Source of the DNA: Paraburkholderia panacisoli
GTDB taxonomy: Bacteria > Pseudomonadota > Gammaproteobacteria > Burkholderiales > Burkholderiaceae
Reading direction: 5' to 3'
Assembly: GCF_008369935.1 (NCBI RefSeq)
Contig: NZ_VTUZ01000037.1
Coordinates: 37,418 to 101,417 of the forward strand
DNA: 64,000 nucleotides
The position numbers and the translations under genes were made by a program. The notes beneath the pieces were generated by a model. That model was not told the DNA's origin. It searched no databases and saw only the letters and a program-made list of their open reading frames with translations. Below, piece after piece: positions 43,190 through 51,432 of the stretch (its first letter is position 1; each line of letters begins with the position of its first letter).

Positions 43190-44043
43190 AGGGTGTTAGG
43201 CACTTTGAGTCGGACCAGGTATCCTGGCGAGATGAAAAACGCAGGCCTTACCCAACGGATGTATCGGATGAAGAGTGGTACTTCGCCGCTCCGTACCTGA
43301 CCTTGATGAACAAAGACGCACCGCAGCGCCGCTACGAACTGCGCGAGATGTTCAACGCGCTGCGCTGGATCGTACGCGCGGGTGCGCCATGGCGTTTGTT
43401 GCCCAATGACTTTCCACCGTGGGAACTGGTCTACCAGCAGACGCAGCGCTGGATTCAGGCAGGCTGTTTCGAGGCGATGGTGAATGACCTGCGTTCGATC
43501 ATCCGGATCGCGCAAGAGCGGCGTGGTCAACCCAGCGCGGTCATTCTCGACGGGCGGACCCTGCAGTCGACCTGCGAAAGTGGTCCTCGCGCGGGTTACG
43601 ACGGCTACAAACGCAAACGTGGCAGCAAGGTCCACATGGCGGTGGACACCTTGGGACAGTTGCTTGCTGTGCATGTCACGCCGGCCAACGAACAGGAACG
43701 CGCGCAGGTCGGAGAACTGGCGCGTCAGGTGCAACAGGCCACGGGCCAGACGGTCAAGGTGGCGTTCGCTGATCAGGGGTATACCGGCTAAGAGCCTGCG
43801 CAGGCGGCACTCGACGAAGGGATCGAGCTTCAGGTCATTAAGCTGCCAGAGGCGAAAAAGGGCTTCGTGCTGTTGCCGCGCCGCTGGGTAGTCGAGCGCA
43901 GCTTTGGCTGGCTCAACCGCTTCCGCCGACTGGCCAGAGACTACGAGCGATTGCCCGCAACCTTGGCTGGCTTGCACTTCGTCGTATTCTCCGTGCTTAT
44001 GCTTGTCCACTTTGCAGCCCTTAACAAAAGTGCCTAACACCCT
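43190..44043 (+). mobile_element. IS5-family insertion sequence, 854 bp, complete ends but dead transposase
   Basis: Perfect 17-base terminal inverted repeats AGGGTGTTAGGCACTTT (43190-43206, 44027-44043) are flanked by a 4-base direct repeat CTAG (43186-43189 and 44044-44047), the YTAR-type target duplication of IS5. The size fits this group. Confidence 0.92.
43232..44037 (+). pseudogene. IS5-family transposase, frameshifted at the start and with a nonsense codon
   Basis: DDE transposase reading RRPYPTDVSDEEWYFAAPYL, RYELREMFNALRWIVRAGAP, ILDGRTLQSTCESG, GPRAGYDGYKRKRGSKVHMA, FADQGYTG, TAA (43789-43791), then EPAQAALDEGIELQVIK and RRWVVERSFGWLNRFRRLAR. Compared with the relic at 60.7 kb, one base is missing just after the ATG at 43232, and GAA became TAA in the middle. 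Both mutations disable it. Confidence 0.88.
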
Positions 44044-44345
44044 CTAGGCGGCTTGCGTATTGAGCCTTTCACGACACATGTGATTACTTTCATCAGTATT
44101 AAGAAATTTTCTTGGATAGCAGCCAGCCGTATGGTCGTTTTACGACAAGAGATAGTATTGGGTTGATTTGACATCCAATTCGGCTAGCATAGGTTGAGCA
44201 AGCGAGGCGATGCGTAAGGGGAACATCTTAGGGACGTCATACGTTTACGCGCGATAGCATCCGCGCCTGTCCGATTCGCCCATGGGGATGGAAGTGACCG
44301 TGAACGCGCGTGAATGTAACGCAGTCGATAAATTGGAACGAAGCG

Positions 44346-45482
44346 ATGCTCAATCTTGCGATAAGTTTCGCCTGCTCATTTTTGGCTATTTTCTTGATTG
44401 TACGCAGCGAGAACACCCACGCTCGATTCACACTAGACCGGGATCTTGATGGCGTCCAAAAAAATCACGCGTACGCGGTGCCGCGAGTTGGCGGCGCCGG
44501 CATTGCATGCGGGGCGATAGTCGTCGCTCTAACAGAGTGGTTGTGGTTGAAAACACAGGTCACGGACTTCGCTATGTTGCTTCTTTGTGCCGTACCGGCG
44601 TTCGGCAGTGGCATCGTCGAGGACCTCACCAAGCGTGTTTCGGCCAAAGTCCGGCTGTCAAGCGCCTTGGCTTCCGCCTTGGCCGGAGCCTCCTTGATCC
44701 ATGCAGTGGTTCTACGAGTCGATCTTCCGTTGTTTGATCAAGGGTTGCATGTGTGGCCTTTAGCAATCGGCCTCACTATGATAGGGGTAGCGGGTTTGAC
44801 CAACGCGATCAACATCATCGACGGCTTCAACGGACTGGCGGCAGTTGTTAGCATGGCCATCTTTGCGTCGATTGGCTACGTCGCTTATCAAGTTTCTGAT
44901 GTCCTGATCATGAGCATATCGTTGACCATGGTCGGAGCGCTTAGTGGCTTCGTAATCTGGAATTATCCGATGCCGAAGGTTTTTCTAGGAGACGGAGGCG
45001 CCTACCTTGTGGGATTCACCATCGCAGAATCGCTTCTTCTCCTGATCGCACGTCATCCTAGTGTGTCCGCCTGGTATGCCATGGTTGTTGTGATTTATCC
45101 TGTGACCGAGACGTTATTCTCAATCTATCGGCGCACGATTGTAAGGGGACGAACAGCCGGCGCGCCGGACGGTCTTCACCTTCATACGCTTGTATACCGG
45201 CGGATCGTTGGCAAAGGGCTGGATAACGAGAGTTTGCGCCAGCGGACGCGTCGCAATTCCCGAACATCGATCTATCTTTGGATATTGAATTTCATGGGGG
45301 TAATTCCAGCGACGCTCCTCTGGAACACCCGGTTGCCGCTCGCTATCACGATGCTAGTATTTGTAATCTGTTATGTATGGCTCTATTGCTTGATCGTTCG
45401 CTTCAAAGCACCTCGATGGCTATTGCTGTTTGGGCGTGACGCGATAGTTGTCTCGACCGCGGTCGAGCAAACCCGAAACTGA
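44346..45482 (+). CDS. WecA/WbpL-type undecaprenyl-phosphate sugar-1-phosphate transferase
   Basis: About 378 residues, MraY/WecA family with some ten membrane spans. Marker loops: AYAVPRVGGAGIACGA, FGSGIVEDLTKRVSAK (Asp-rich region), NAINIIDGFNGLAAVV and PKVFLGDGGAYLVGF, then the UDP-sugar-specific DGLHLHTLVYRR. It moves a HexNAc-1-phosphate to undecaprenyl phosphate, probably the first step of the second polysaccharide. The ATG at 44346 (GGAACGA upstream) is preferred over a GTG at 44310. First gene right of the IS graveyard. Confidence 0.88.
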   Translation: MLNLAISFACSFLAIFLIVRSENTHARFTLDRDLDGVQKNHAYAVPRVGGAGIACGAIVVALTEWLWLKTQVTDFAMLLLCAVPAFGSGIVEDLTKRVSAKVRLSSALASALAGASLIHAVVLRVDLPLFDQGLHVWPLAIGLTMIGVAGLTNAINIIDGFNGLAAVVSMAIFASIGYVAYQVSDVLIMSISLTMVGALSGFVIWNYPMPKVFLGDGGAYLVGFTIAESLLLLIARHPSVSAWYAMVVVIYPVTETLFSIYRRTIVRGRTAGAPDGLHLHTLVYRRIVGKGLDNESLRQRTRRNSRTSIYLWILNFMGVIPATLLWNTRLPLAITMLVFVICYVWLYCLIVRFKAPRWLLLFGRDAIVVSTAVEQTRN

Positions 45483-45732
45483 TGCCTCTCGGAAGCAAGA
45501 CTCGTATAAGAATGATCAAGCGTGGGTCAAGCAGACGAACGGTTTGAGCGTGCAGTGAGGCGCGACCGTGAGCAACGATGCGTCACCGCGGCAGGAAGCC
45601 ATTCCATTAGTCGGTTCGATGTTGGCGGAATTCATGTTACCAGCAACCAATTCGCCATACTTCCTATCATGGCCTAAGGTCTTAAGACACTCGTTCAACG
45701 CCGCAACATAGCTTTTGAACGTTGGGGATGAC

Positions 45733-46998
45733 ATGAAAGAAAAACACCTGTTCATCATGGGAACGCGAGGCATCCCGGCGCAGCACGGCGGCTTTGAGAC
45801 ATTCGCCGAGCGACTGGCGCTCTTTCTGACAAGGCGCGGATGGAGTGTGACTGTCTATTGTCAAGGCCAACTTGGCGATACTCGGATTGGCGAGGATAGT
45901 TGGTGTGGGGTAGGGCGAATTTTCGTACCCGTTAAGCGAGAGGGCGCAATGGGAGCGATCGAGTTCGACTTGAAGTCGATCCAGATTGCCGCGAAACGGG
46001 AACCCGCGCTCGTGCTGACGTTGGGCTACGGCACGTCGGTTTTCTGCACTTATCTGCGTTGGCGCGGCATCAGAAACCTGATCAACATGGATGGGTTGGA
46101 GTGGCGTCGTTCGCAATGGCGTTGGCATGAGCGCGCGTGGTTGTACATGAACGAACGCATCGGTTGCTGGACCGGCAATCATCTGATAGCTGACCACCCG
46201 TCCATCGCTGCACATCTCGGGACGCGTGTAAGTCATCGAAAGATCACGATGATCCCCTATGGTGCCGACCGGATCGATGAAAAGACTGGCGACATACCTC
46301 GGGAACTAGGCCTCGATAACACGTCGTATGCGCTGGTTATTGCTCGTCCTGAGCCCGACAATTCGATAGTGGAGATTGTTACGGCTTTCTCACGCCGGCC
46401 TCGTGGCGCCAAACTCGTCGTACTGGGCAAGTACGATCCGGTCAATAACCCGTATCATCGCAAAGTCATCGATGCCGCTGGCGCCGAGGTGTTATTTCCG
46501 GGTGCCATCTACGATCAGAATGTCGTGAAAGCGCTGAGACGTCACGCATTGTTTTATCTGCACGGGCATCAGGTTGGCGGCACCAATCCATCGCTCGTTG
46601 AAGCTCTGGGAGCCAGTTCCGCCGTGATCGCTCACGACAACGAGTTTAACCGTTGGGTCGCTGGGCCCGACGCGCGTTTTTTCTCTACTGAATCAGATTG
46701 CGATTTGCACATCTCCGCGCTGCTCGCCGATTCCGCCGCCGTGCGTGCGATGCGCGAAGCGAGTAGCCGACGTTTCGACAGCGCCTTTCGGTGGGATAGC
46801 GTGTTGGCCCAGTATGAGGCGTTGCTCGAGCGTAATCTGCAAGACCAGAGAAAACCAAAAGCCTCGCCGGTGCACCCGTCACCCGATCCGGCACAGAGTA
46901 GTAACGCAGTCCCTGAGTCCGCCGCTAATGCGGGTGTAGCACTCGCAGCGACGGGTACGCGCTCCCATGCTGCGCATACCGAAGGAGAAGAGCTTTAG
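45733..46998 (+). CDS. GT4 glycosyltransferase with DUF1972 N-terminal domain
   Basis: 421 residues. The N-terminus KEKHLFIMGTRGIPAQHGGF ETF is the DUF1972 hallmark of rhamnosyl- or glucosyltransferases of exopolysaccharide pathways. The middle has NMDGLEWRRSQWRW and ADHPSIAAHL, and the donor-binding half has VVLGKYDP and YLHGHQVGGTNPSLVEALGA. GGGGAT precedes ATG 45733. The last 50 residues are a Ser/Pro/Ala-rich disordered tail. Probably adds the second sugar after the WecA-like enzyme encoded 250 bases upstream. Confidence 0.88.
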   Translation: MKEKHLFIMGTRGIPAQHGGFETFAERLALFLTRRGWSVTVYCQGQLGDTRIGEDSWCGVGRIFVPVKREGAMGAIEFDLKSIQIAAKREPALVLTLGYGTSVFCTYLRWRGIRNLINMDGLEWRRSQWRWHERAWLYMNERIGCWTGNHLIADHPSIAAHLGTRVSHRKITMIPYGADRIDEKTGDIPRELGLDNTSYALVIARPEPDNSIVEIVTAFSRRPRGAKLVVLGKYDPVNNPYHRKVIDAAGAEVLFPGAIYDQNVVKALRRHALFYLHGHQVGGTNPSLVEALGASSAVIAHDNEFNRWVAGPDARFFSTESDCDLHISALLADSAAVRAMREASSRRFDSAFRWDSVLAQYEALLERNLQDQRKPKASPVHPSPDPAQSSNAVPESAANAGVALAATGTRSHAAHTEGEEL

Positions 46999-47581
46999 AG
47001 AACAGGAGATACCAAACGATCACTAGCCTCACCAGCGAGCAAGCTTAAAGAGGTCGGCGCTCACCTGTTATCGCCACGAGACCCGCAAGACGGTGAGCGG
47101 CGGTATTGTGGAACCCGGTGTTACCGCGGATCGATTGGCTAAGAACGCGGTGACGGTTAGCTGAGAACGTTGCTTTCCGCGGTATCACCCACAAACTGAA
47201 AATCCCACCACCACGGCCAAACGTACGCAGGAATTGATGGCGCCCAAGCAGCAACGCAACTCCGAGGCCTGCTTCGTCTAAACAACCTGATCCAGCAAGG
47301 CGGCCGGCACGTTATTCAGCAGGCAATCGAGGCGGCATTGCTGGAACAGCAATTGTACGTAAAAACGTTGGACGGACAACGATGAGATCGTTCGCGACGG
47401 CTAACCATTACACACTCCGTCCGTCCACCTAGCCCGAAACGCGGGCACGCGCGCCGTTCCCGAGTGCGACGAGGTCCACGGTCCTTGACAGAACCTTCGT
47501 GCAGTGCCACCTGCTCAAATTCGATGGTCGCGGCTAGCGCCTCAGGCAAGCCGCAGAAAGCCTTGCGCCACTCTTTTCATT
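46999..47581. other. Region between convergent GT4 genes, with an IS256-like transposase scrap
   Basis: Around 47280-47390 the plus strand reads NLIQQGGRHVIQQAIEAALL and YVKTLDGQR-stop, resembling the N-terminal part of IS256-type transposases (QQAIEAEL and VKTLDGQRAVVRNG). The rest shows no gene. The scrap is short and the call is tentative. Confidence 0.4.
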
Positions 47582-48790
47582 CTATGTGCCGCGAAGAGAG
47601 TCATAAATGTCTCGAATCCGCCGATAATGTATCTCAGAGGAGAATTGCTGCTCGGCTTTGCGTCGCGCTGCCCGGCCCATTCCGGGATTGCGGCGTTGCT
47701 CCCAGACCGTCCGTACTGCCGTGCAGAGCGAATCCACATCTCCCGGCTCGATGATGTCGCCATCTTCGCCCGGCGAGATCAATTCCGGCAGGCCGCCGAT
47801 GCGCGTGGCAATGACTGGCCGCCCCATAGCAAAACTTTCGAGAACCGCCATCGGACAGTTTTCATACCATTCCGACGGCAGGATCGATGCAACGGACTGC
47901 CCCACCAACGAATAAAGTTCTGAGCCGTCCTTGAAGCCGGCAAAGTTGATGTTAGGGCTTGTGGCAGCCAGTGCCTGAGCCTCGGGAAGAAAATTCCCTT
48001 CCCCGATTACCATGAGCGGAATATCCGGCATTTGCATGAATGCCTTGATTAGCGTCCCGACTCCTTTCGATTGCTCAACCCGCCCAAAGAAGACAAAGTA
48101 ACGTCCGGTCTCCGTTTGTGGCGTGAACTGCGCAATGTCGATGAAATTCGGCACAACCGAAATCCTGCGCGGATCAATTCCGTTCTCCGCCATCCGAGTT
48201 GCGCTGAATTGACTCACGGCGATAAATCTGTCAATCGCGTCGACGCTGCCTAGCCATCGGGAAACATATGACTCTGACATGGATATCGCGCTTCGCAGAT
48301 AAGAACCGCGATTGCATTTATGCACCATCGCTCGCCAATATTCTTTCCCGTGGCATGCCTCACAGAGCGATCCACCGCGACTGCAGCTGTACACCGCGCA
48401 TATCAGCTTGTAATCATGCGAGGTATGAATGATCGGGATACGCGCATCCTTAAGAACCGGCAAGATCGAGGAAGTCAATTTGCCGTAGTAAATATGAAGA
48501 TGAGCAATATCGAACCGATTGCCGGAAAGGAGCTTCCGAAGATTGTATTTCGCGGCCGGTGAATAGTGATACTTCAGAACGTCCAGCACCGATGGCGACT
48601 CGATGTCCGCCCCGGACGGAAAGTACGTCGCCCACTCCGATGGCTGGTCCTTGTCGCTCTTCGCACAAAACGGAACCACGAGGTTCCCCTCTTTTGAAAG
48701 AAGCTCGCCCAGAGAAAGAAAATACCGATCCGAACCGCCTCTCACGAAATGATTATGCGATACGTTCAAGATATGCAATCGTGTGTTCAT
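47582..48790 (-). CDS. GT4 family glycosyltransferase
   Basis: 402 residues. N-terminal acceptor domain: NVSHNHFVRGGSDRYFLSLG; middle: HTSHDYKLICAVYSCSRGGS LCEACHGKEYW, a Cys-rich insert seen in a GT4 subgroup. C-terminal donor domain: VVPNFIDIAQFTP, FFGRVEQSKGVGTLIKAF and PSEWYENCPMAVLESFAMGRP with the ExFxxGxP motif. Full length. It follows the polymerase gene at 48847 on the minus strand. Confidence 0.93.
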   Translation of the reverse strand: MNTRLHILNVSHNHFVRGGSDRYFLSLGELLSKEGNLVVPFCAKSDKDQPSEWATYFPSGADIESPSVLDVLKYHYSPAAKYNLRKLLSGNRFDIAHLHIYYGKLTSSILPVLKDARIPIIHTSHDYKLICAVYSCSRGGSLCEACHGKEYWRAMVHKCNRGSYLRSAISMSESYVSRWLGSVDAIDRFIAVSQFSATRMAENGIDPRRISVVPNFIDIAQFTPQTETGRYFVFFGRVEQSKGVGTLIKAFMQMPDIPLMVIGEGNFLPEAQALAATSPNINFAGFKDGSELYSLVGQSVASILPSEWYENCPMAVLESFAMGRPVIATRIGGLPELISPGEDGDIIEPGDVDSLCTAVRTVWEQRRNPGMGRAARRKAEQQFSSEIHYRRIRDIYDSLRGT

Positions 48791-48846
48791 AATCTCCTCG
48801 ACGCTTCGTTCGCGCTGGCAACTTAAGTGCCACGCATGTCTTCAGA

Positions 48847-50082
48847 CTAGTTAAGCTCGGAATGCCGGACGCTGCTTGAGAGGGCGCCTGCTGTGAAATA
48901 TAGAAACGACATCACCAGGAAATTGTTAACCAGGTTGTCCGACAAGAAATAAATACATATAAAGACCACGGGTATTCCTGTGAACTGCCTTCCAATGTTT
49001 CTCAATATCAAAACGTTTAGCGTGACGAAGCAAATGAACAAACCGGGACCGAGCTCAAAGAAGAACCTCATATAGTCGTTGTGAGGCACAAGATTGAGAT
49101 CTGTGAGTTTCACGCTGCTCCCAACACCGAAACCGAATAGTTGATTGATCAGCGGGCCATCCATGTATAGGCCGATCAGATTGACCCAGTGCTTCAGCCG
49201 GAAGATCAACGAGATGTCGCTGGTTCCAGAGGCAAGGTAGATCTGCGCGTAGTCCAGTTTGCTAAGCCCCCAGACTCCGCCCGACTCCGCTAGCACGCTA
49301 TTGAGCGAGCGCGAGGCAGTGCCCGCCCGCGACAATACGTCGAATCTCTCGTTGAACTCGACATAGAACGCTGTGAGTGCGGCTCCAATTGATAGATTGG
49401 GCAGTATCCTGAAGCAGCCCGGGTAGAGAAGATAGATCGCCACCGTTACGGCCAGCAATGCACCCAACGTCTTGAACGCGAACACGCACGCGGCGAGGTA
49501 GACAACGATCAGCCAGCGCTTGACGCCGCCAAGCACCAACGCCCACGAGCTGACGACGGCAAATGCGACCGCATTGTTCCGGTTCGCGAAGAAAGACAGC
49601 GTCTGTTCGTTGAAGTCACTGCTCGCTGCTCCACCCCCGCGGTATAGATCGAAGAGCGCGCTGAGTACAGGCACCCCAACGAACAGTGTGGCTAGCCACA
49701 AGTTCGGGGGGCTTTCGAAGTATTCTTCGTCAGTTGTTAGCCCCGCAAAATAGAACATGAAAATGGACAGTATCTTGATGGTCTCGCCGACCTGTGCGTC
49801 ATCGATATTGACGATCAGATTGGCCACAGCGAAAAAAAGCGTGAAACACATGAGGACACGAGAGGTACGGTCGAGCCGGTTGGCTTGCGCGAGCAGCACG
49901 ATGCCGACCCGCAATACCAATGCAAATGCGTACCCGTTGGCGACAAGCTTCACGGGCTCGCTATCACCCGTGTAGGCCCAAAGCATGAGAATCGCTACAT
50001 AACCGAATTCCCACAGCAAAAACGATTGGTAGGAGAAGCCGCCGCTCCGCGCGTACTCGCTACTGGCGAACCTCAGATTCAT
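48847..50082 (-). CDS. Wzy-like polysaccharide polymerase
   Basis: 411 residues with about ten or more hydrophobic segments (FGYVAILMLWAYTG, AFALVLRVGIVLLAQ, AVAFAVVSSWALVLGG, LIVVYLAACVFAFK, PGLFICFVTLNVLIL). A periplasmic loop near 280-340 has FGFGVGSSVKLTDLNLVPHN DYMRFFFELG. The VPHNDYMRFFFELG block matches the H-N-x(5)-E-x-G signature of O-antigen polymerases/ligases. Between the YdcF-like gene and a GT4 gene, so polymerase of the second locus is the likely role. Confidence 0.78.
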   Translation of the reverse strand: MNLRFASSEYARSGGFSYQSFLLWEFGYVAILMLWAYTGDSEPVKLVANGYAFALVLRVGIVLLAQANRLDRTSRVLMCFTLFFAVANLIVNIDDAQVGETIKILSIFMFYFAGLTTDEEYFESPPNLWLATLFVGVPVLSALFDLYRGGGAASSDFNEQTLSFFANRNNAVAFAVVSSWALVLGGVKRWLIVVYLAACVFAFKTLGALLAVTVAIYLLYPGCFRILPNLSIGAALTAFYVEFNERFDVLSRAGTASRSLNSVLAESGGVWGLSKLDYAQIYLASGTSDISLIFRLKHWVNLIGLYMDGPLINQLFGFGVGSSVKLTDLNLVPHNDYMRFFFELGPGLFICFVTLNVLILRNIGRQFTGIPVVFICIYFLSDNLVNNFLVMSFLYFTAGALSSSVRHSELN

Positions 50083-50528
50083 ACCATCCCCCGAAAAATG
50101 ACGCGGGCCAGACGGCCCGGCTCGGCCGGCGATCCTCTTGCGTAGGCGTCACCGTGACGTGTACTTTTCAACGGCATGACGGGACGACGGATCCATGCAA
50201 GCATGTTCAGAACAGGGAGATCGTCCGGTTCTCCCGAGCCTTTGGAATACCCATGCAAGCGATAAATCGTCGCTGCCCCACCGCAAATCCATGATATAGG
50301 GCGTAGGCGCGGTCGTCGGCACGTGCCTGCAGATCCGGCATGACCGTCTGGTAAGTGGGCATGCGTCGCAATACGTGTCATGGCTCGTGTAGGCGGCGGA
50401 CGCGGCGAGCAGGCTTGCCAGCTGTGCGGCGATCAGGTTTCGATACAGCAAATCGGGATCTCCATTGTTATCTGGATGAGCGGTTTCGTTCGATATCGAT
50501 CGGGTTGCTTTGTGCCGCGGCGTGCTCC
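50083..50528. other. Intergenic region, possibly a decayed gene
   Basis: Minus-strand fragments such as MPTYQTVMPDLQARADDRAY appear protein-like but shift between frames. I cannot name a family. No RNA gene seen. Confidence 0.3.
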
Positions 50529-51179
50529 CTAGCCGAACTTCGAAAGCAACTTCAGCAGAAACAGCATAGGCCTGAACGACACCGGTCTCGCATCCGGATT
50601 GAGGGCGAGGCGAACGAAATAGACGGCATATGCGGGCACCTCGCGGAAGGTCCAATAAGCATCCATCGCGCGGAGGTGATGGGGATAAGTGCCATAGACG
50701 ACAGGCGCGCCTGCCCGCTCGATTGCGAGCCTAGCTCTGGGAAGATGGTAGGACTGGGTCACGAGCATGACGCGCCTCATGCCGTGCTTCCGCATGAAAG
50801 CAATGGCGTTTCGCGCCGAAGCAAGCGTGTTGTTGCCGTGCTCGTCGACGACGACGGCGTCTTGCGCCACGCCATGATCGATCAACCATGTGCGCATCGC
50901 CTCCGCTTCATTGAGGCCGGGATCTTCGATGGCGCCACTCACGAAGAGCGTAGGACACTGTCCCGCGCGATGACATTGCAAGGCAGTATCGAGCCGTGCC
51001 ACGAGAATCGGTCCTGGCGTCCCGTCATCTTCGAGCGCGTTGCCGAGAATGACCGCGATATCGGCGTCTCCGTAAGGCGCGGTCATACCCTTCAGGCAAA
51101 TCAGAACCGCAGCCACAAACCAACAGAGCGCTGTGGCAACGCCGACGCGCAGAGCAAACCGAATCAATCTCCGTGACAT
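50529..51179 (-). CDS. YdcF/SanA/ElyC-like DUF218 envelope protein
   Basis: About 216 residues with an N-terminal membrane anchor (VGVATALCWFVAAVLICLKG) and a DUF218 domain: AVILGNALEDDGTPGPILVA, LFVSGAIEDPGLNEAEAMRT, DEHGNNTLASARNAIAFMRK and VMLVTQSYHLPRARLAIE. Family members act in envelope integrity and undecaprenyl-phosphate carrier metabolism. ATG 51179 has GGGAG 8 bases upstream. Between wzc2 and the polymerase gene, so a role in the lipid-linked pathway is plausible. Confidence 0.88.
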   Translation of the reverse strand: MSRRLIRFALRVGVATALCWFVAAVLICLKGMTAPYGDADIAVILGNALEDDGTPGPILVARLDTALQCHRAGQCPTLFVSGAIEDPGLNEAEAMRTWLIDHGVAQDAVVVDEHGNNTLASARNAIAFMRKHGMRRVMLVTQSYHLPRARLAIERAGAPVVYGTYPHHLRAMDAYWTFREVPAYAVYFVRLALNPDARPVSFRPMLFLLKLLSKFG

Positions 51180-51203
51180 CGCAGCTCCCAAGGAATTTCC
51201 GCG

Positions 51204-51432
51204 TCACGCACGATGCGGCGCGATACCCACTTGTCCCCGCAGCCACTCGACATCGACGTTCTCAAGATAGCGCTTGATGCTCCCCGAGACAGGATGGAAG
51301 CCCTACCCGCCATAGAGCAGTTCATCCTCGGCCTGCTGCTTCGTCCAGCTTTGGAATAGCACGCGATACAACGCCGACACGAACCCTGTGCGGTCCGCGC
51401 CATGCTGGCAGTGGATGAGGAGGACATCACGG
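51204..51432 (-). pseudogene. Tyrosine/dual-specificity phosphatase C-terminal remnant
   Basis: Starting at the wzc2 stop the minus strand reads VLLIHCQHGADRTGFVSALY, RVLFQSWTKQQAEDELLYGG, TAG, GFHPVSGSIKRYLENVDVEW. HCQHGADR is the CX5R active-site loop of protein tyrosine phosphatases. Everything N-terminal to it is missing and a TAG interrupts the rest. It is probably the relic of a phosphatase once paired with the adjacent kinase. Confidence 0.8.
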
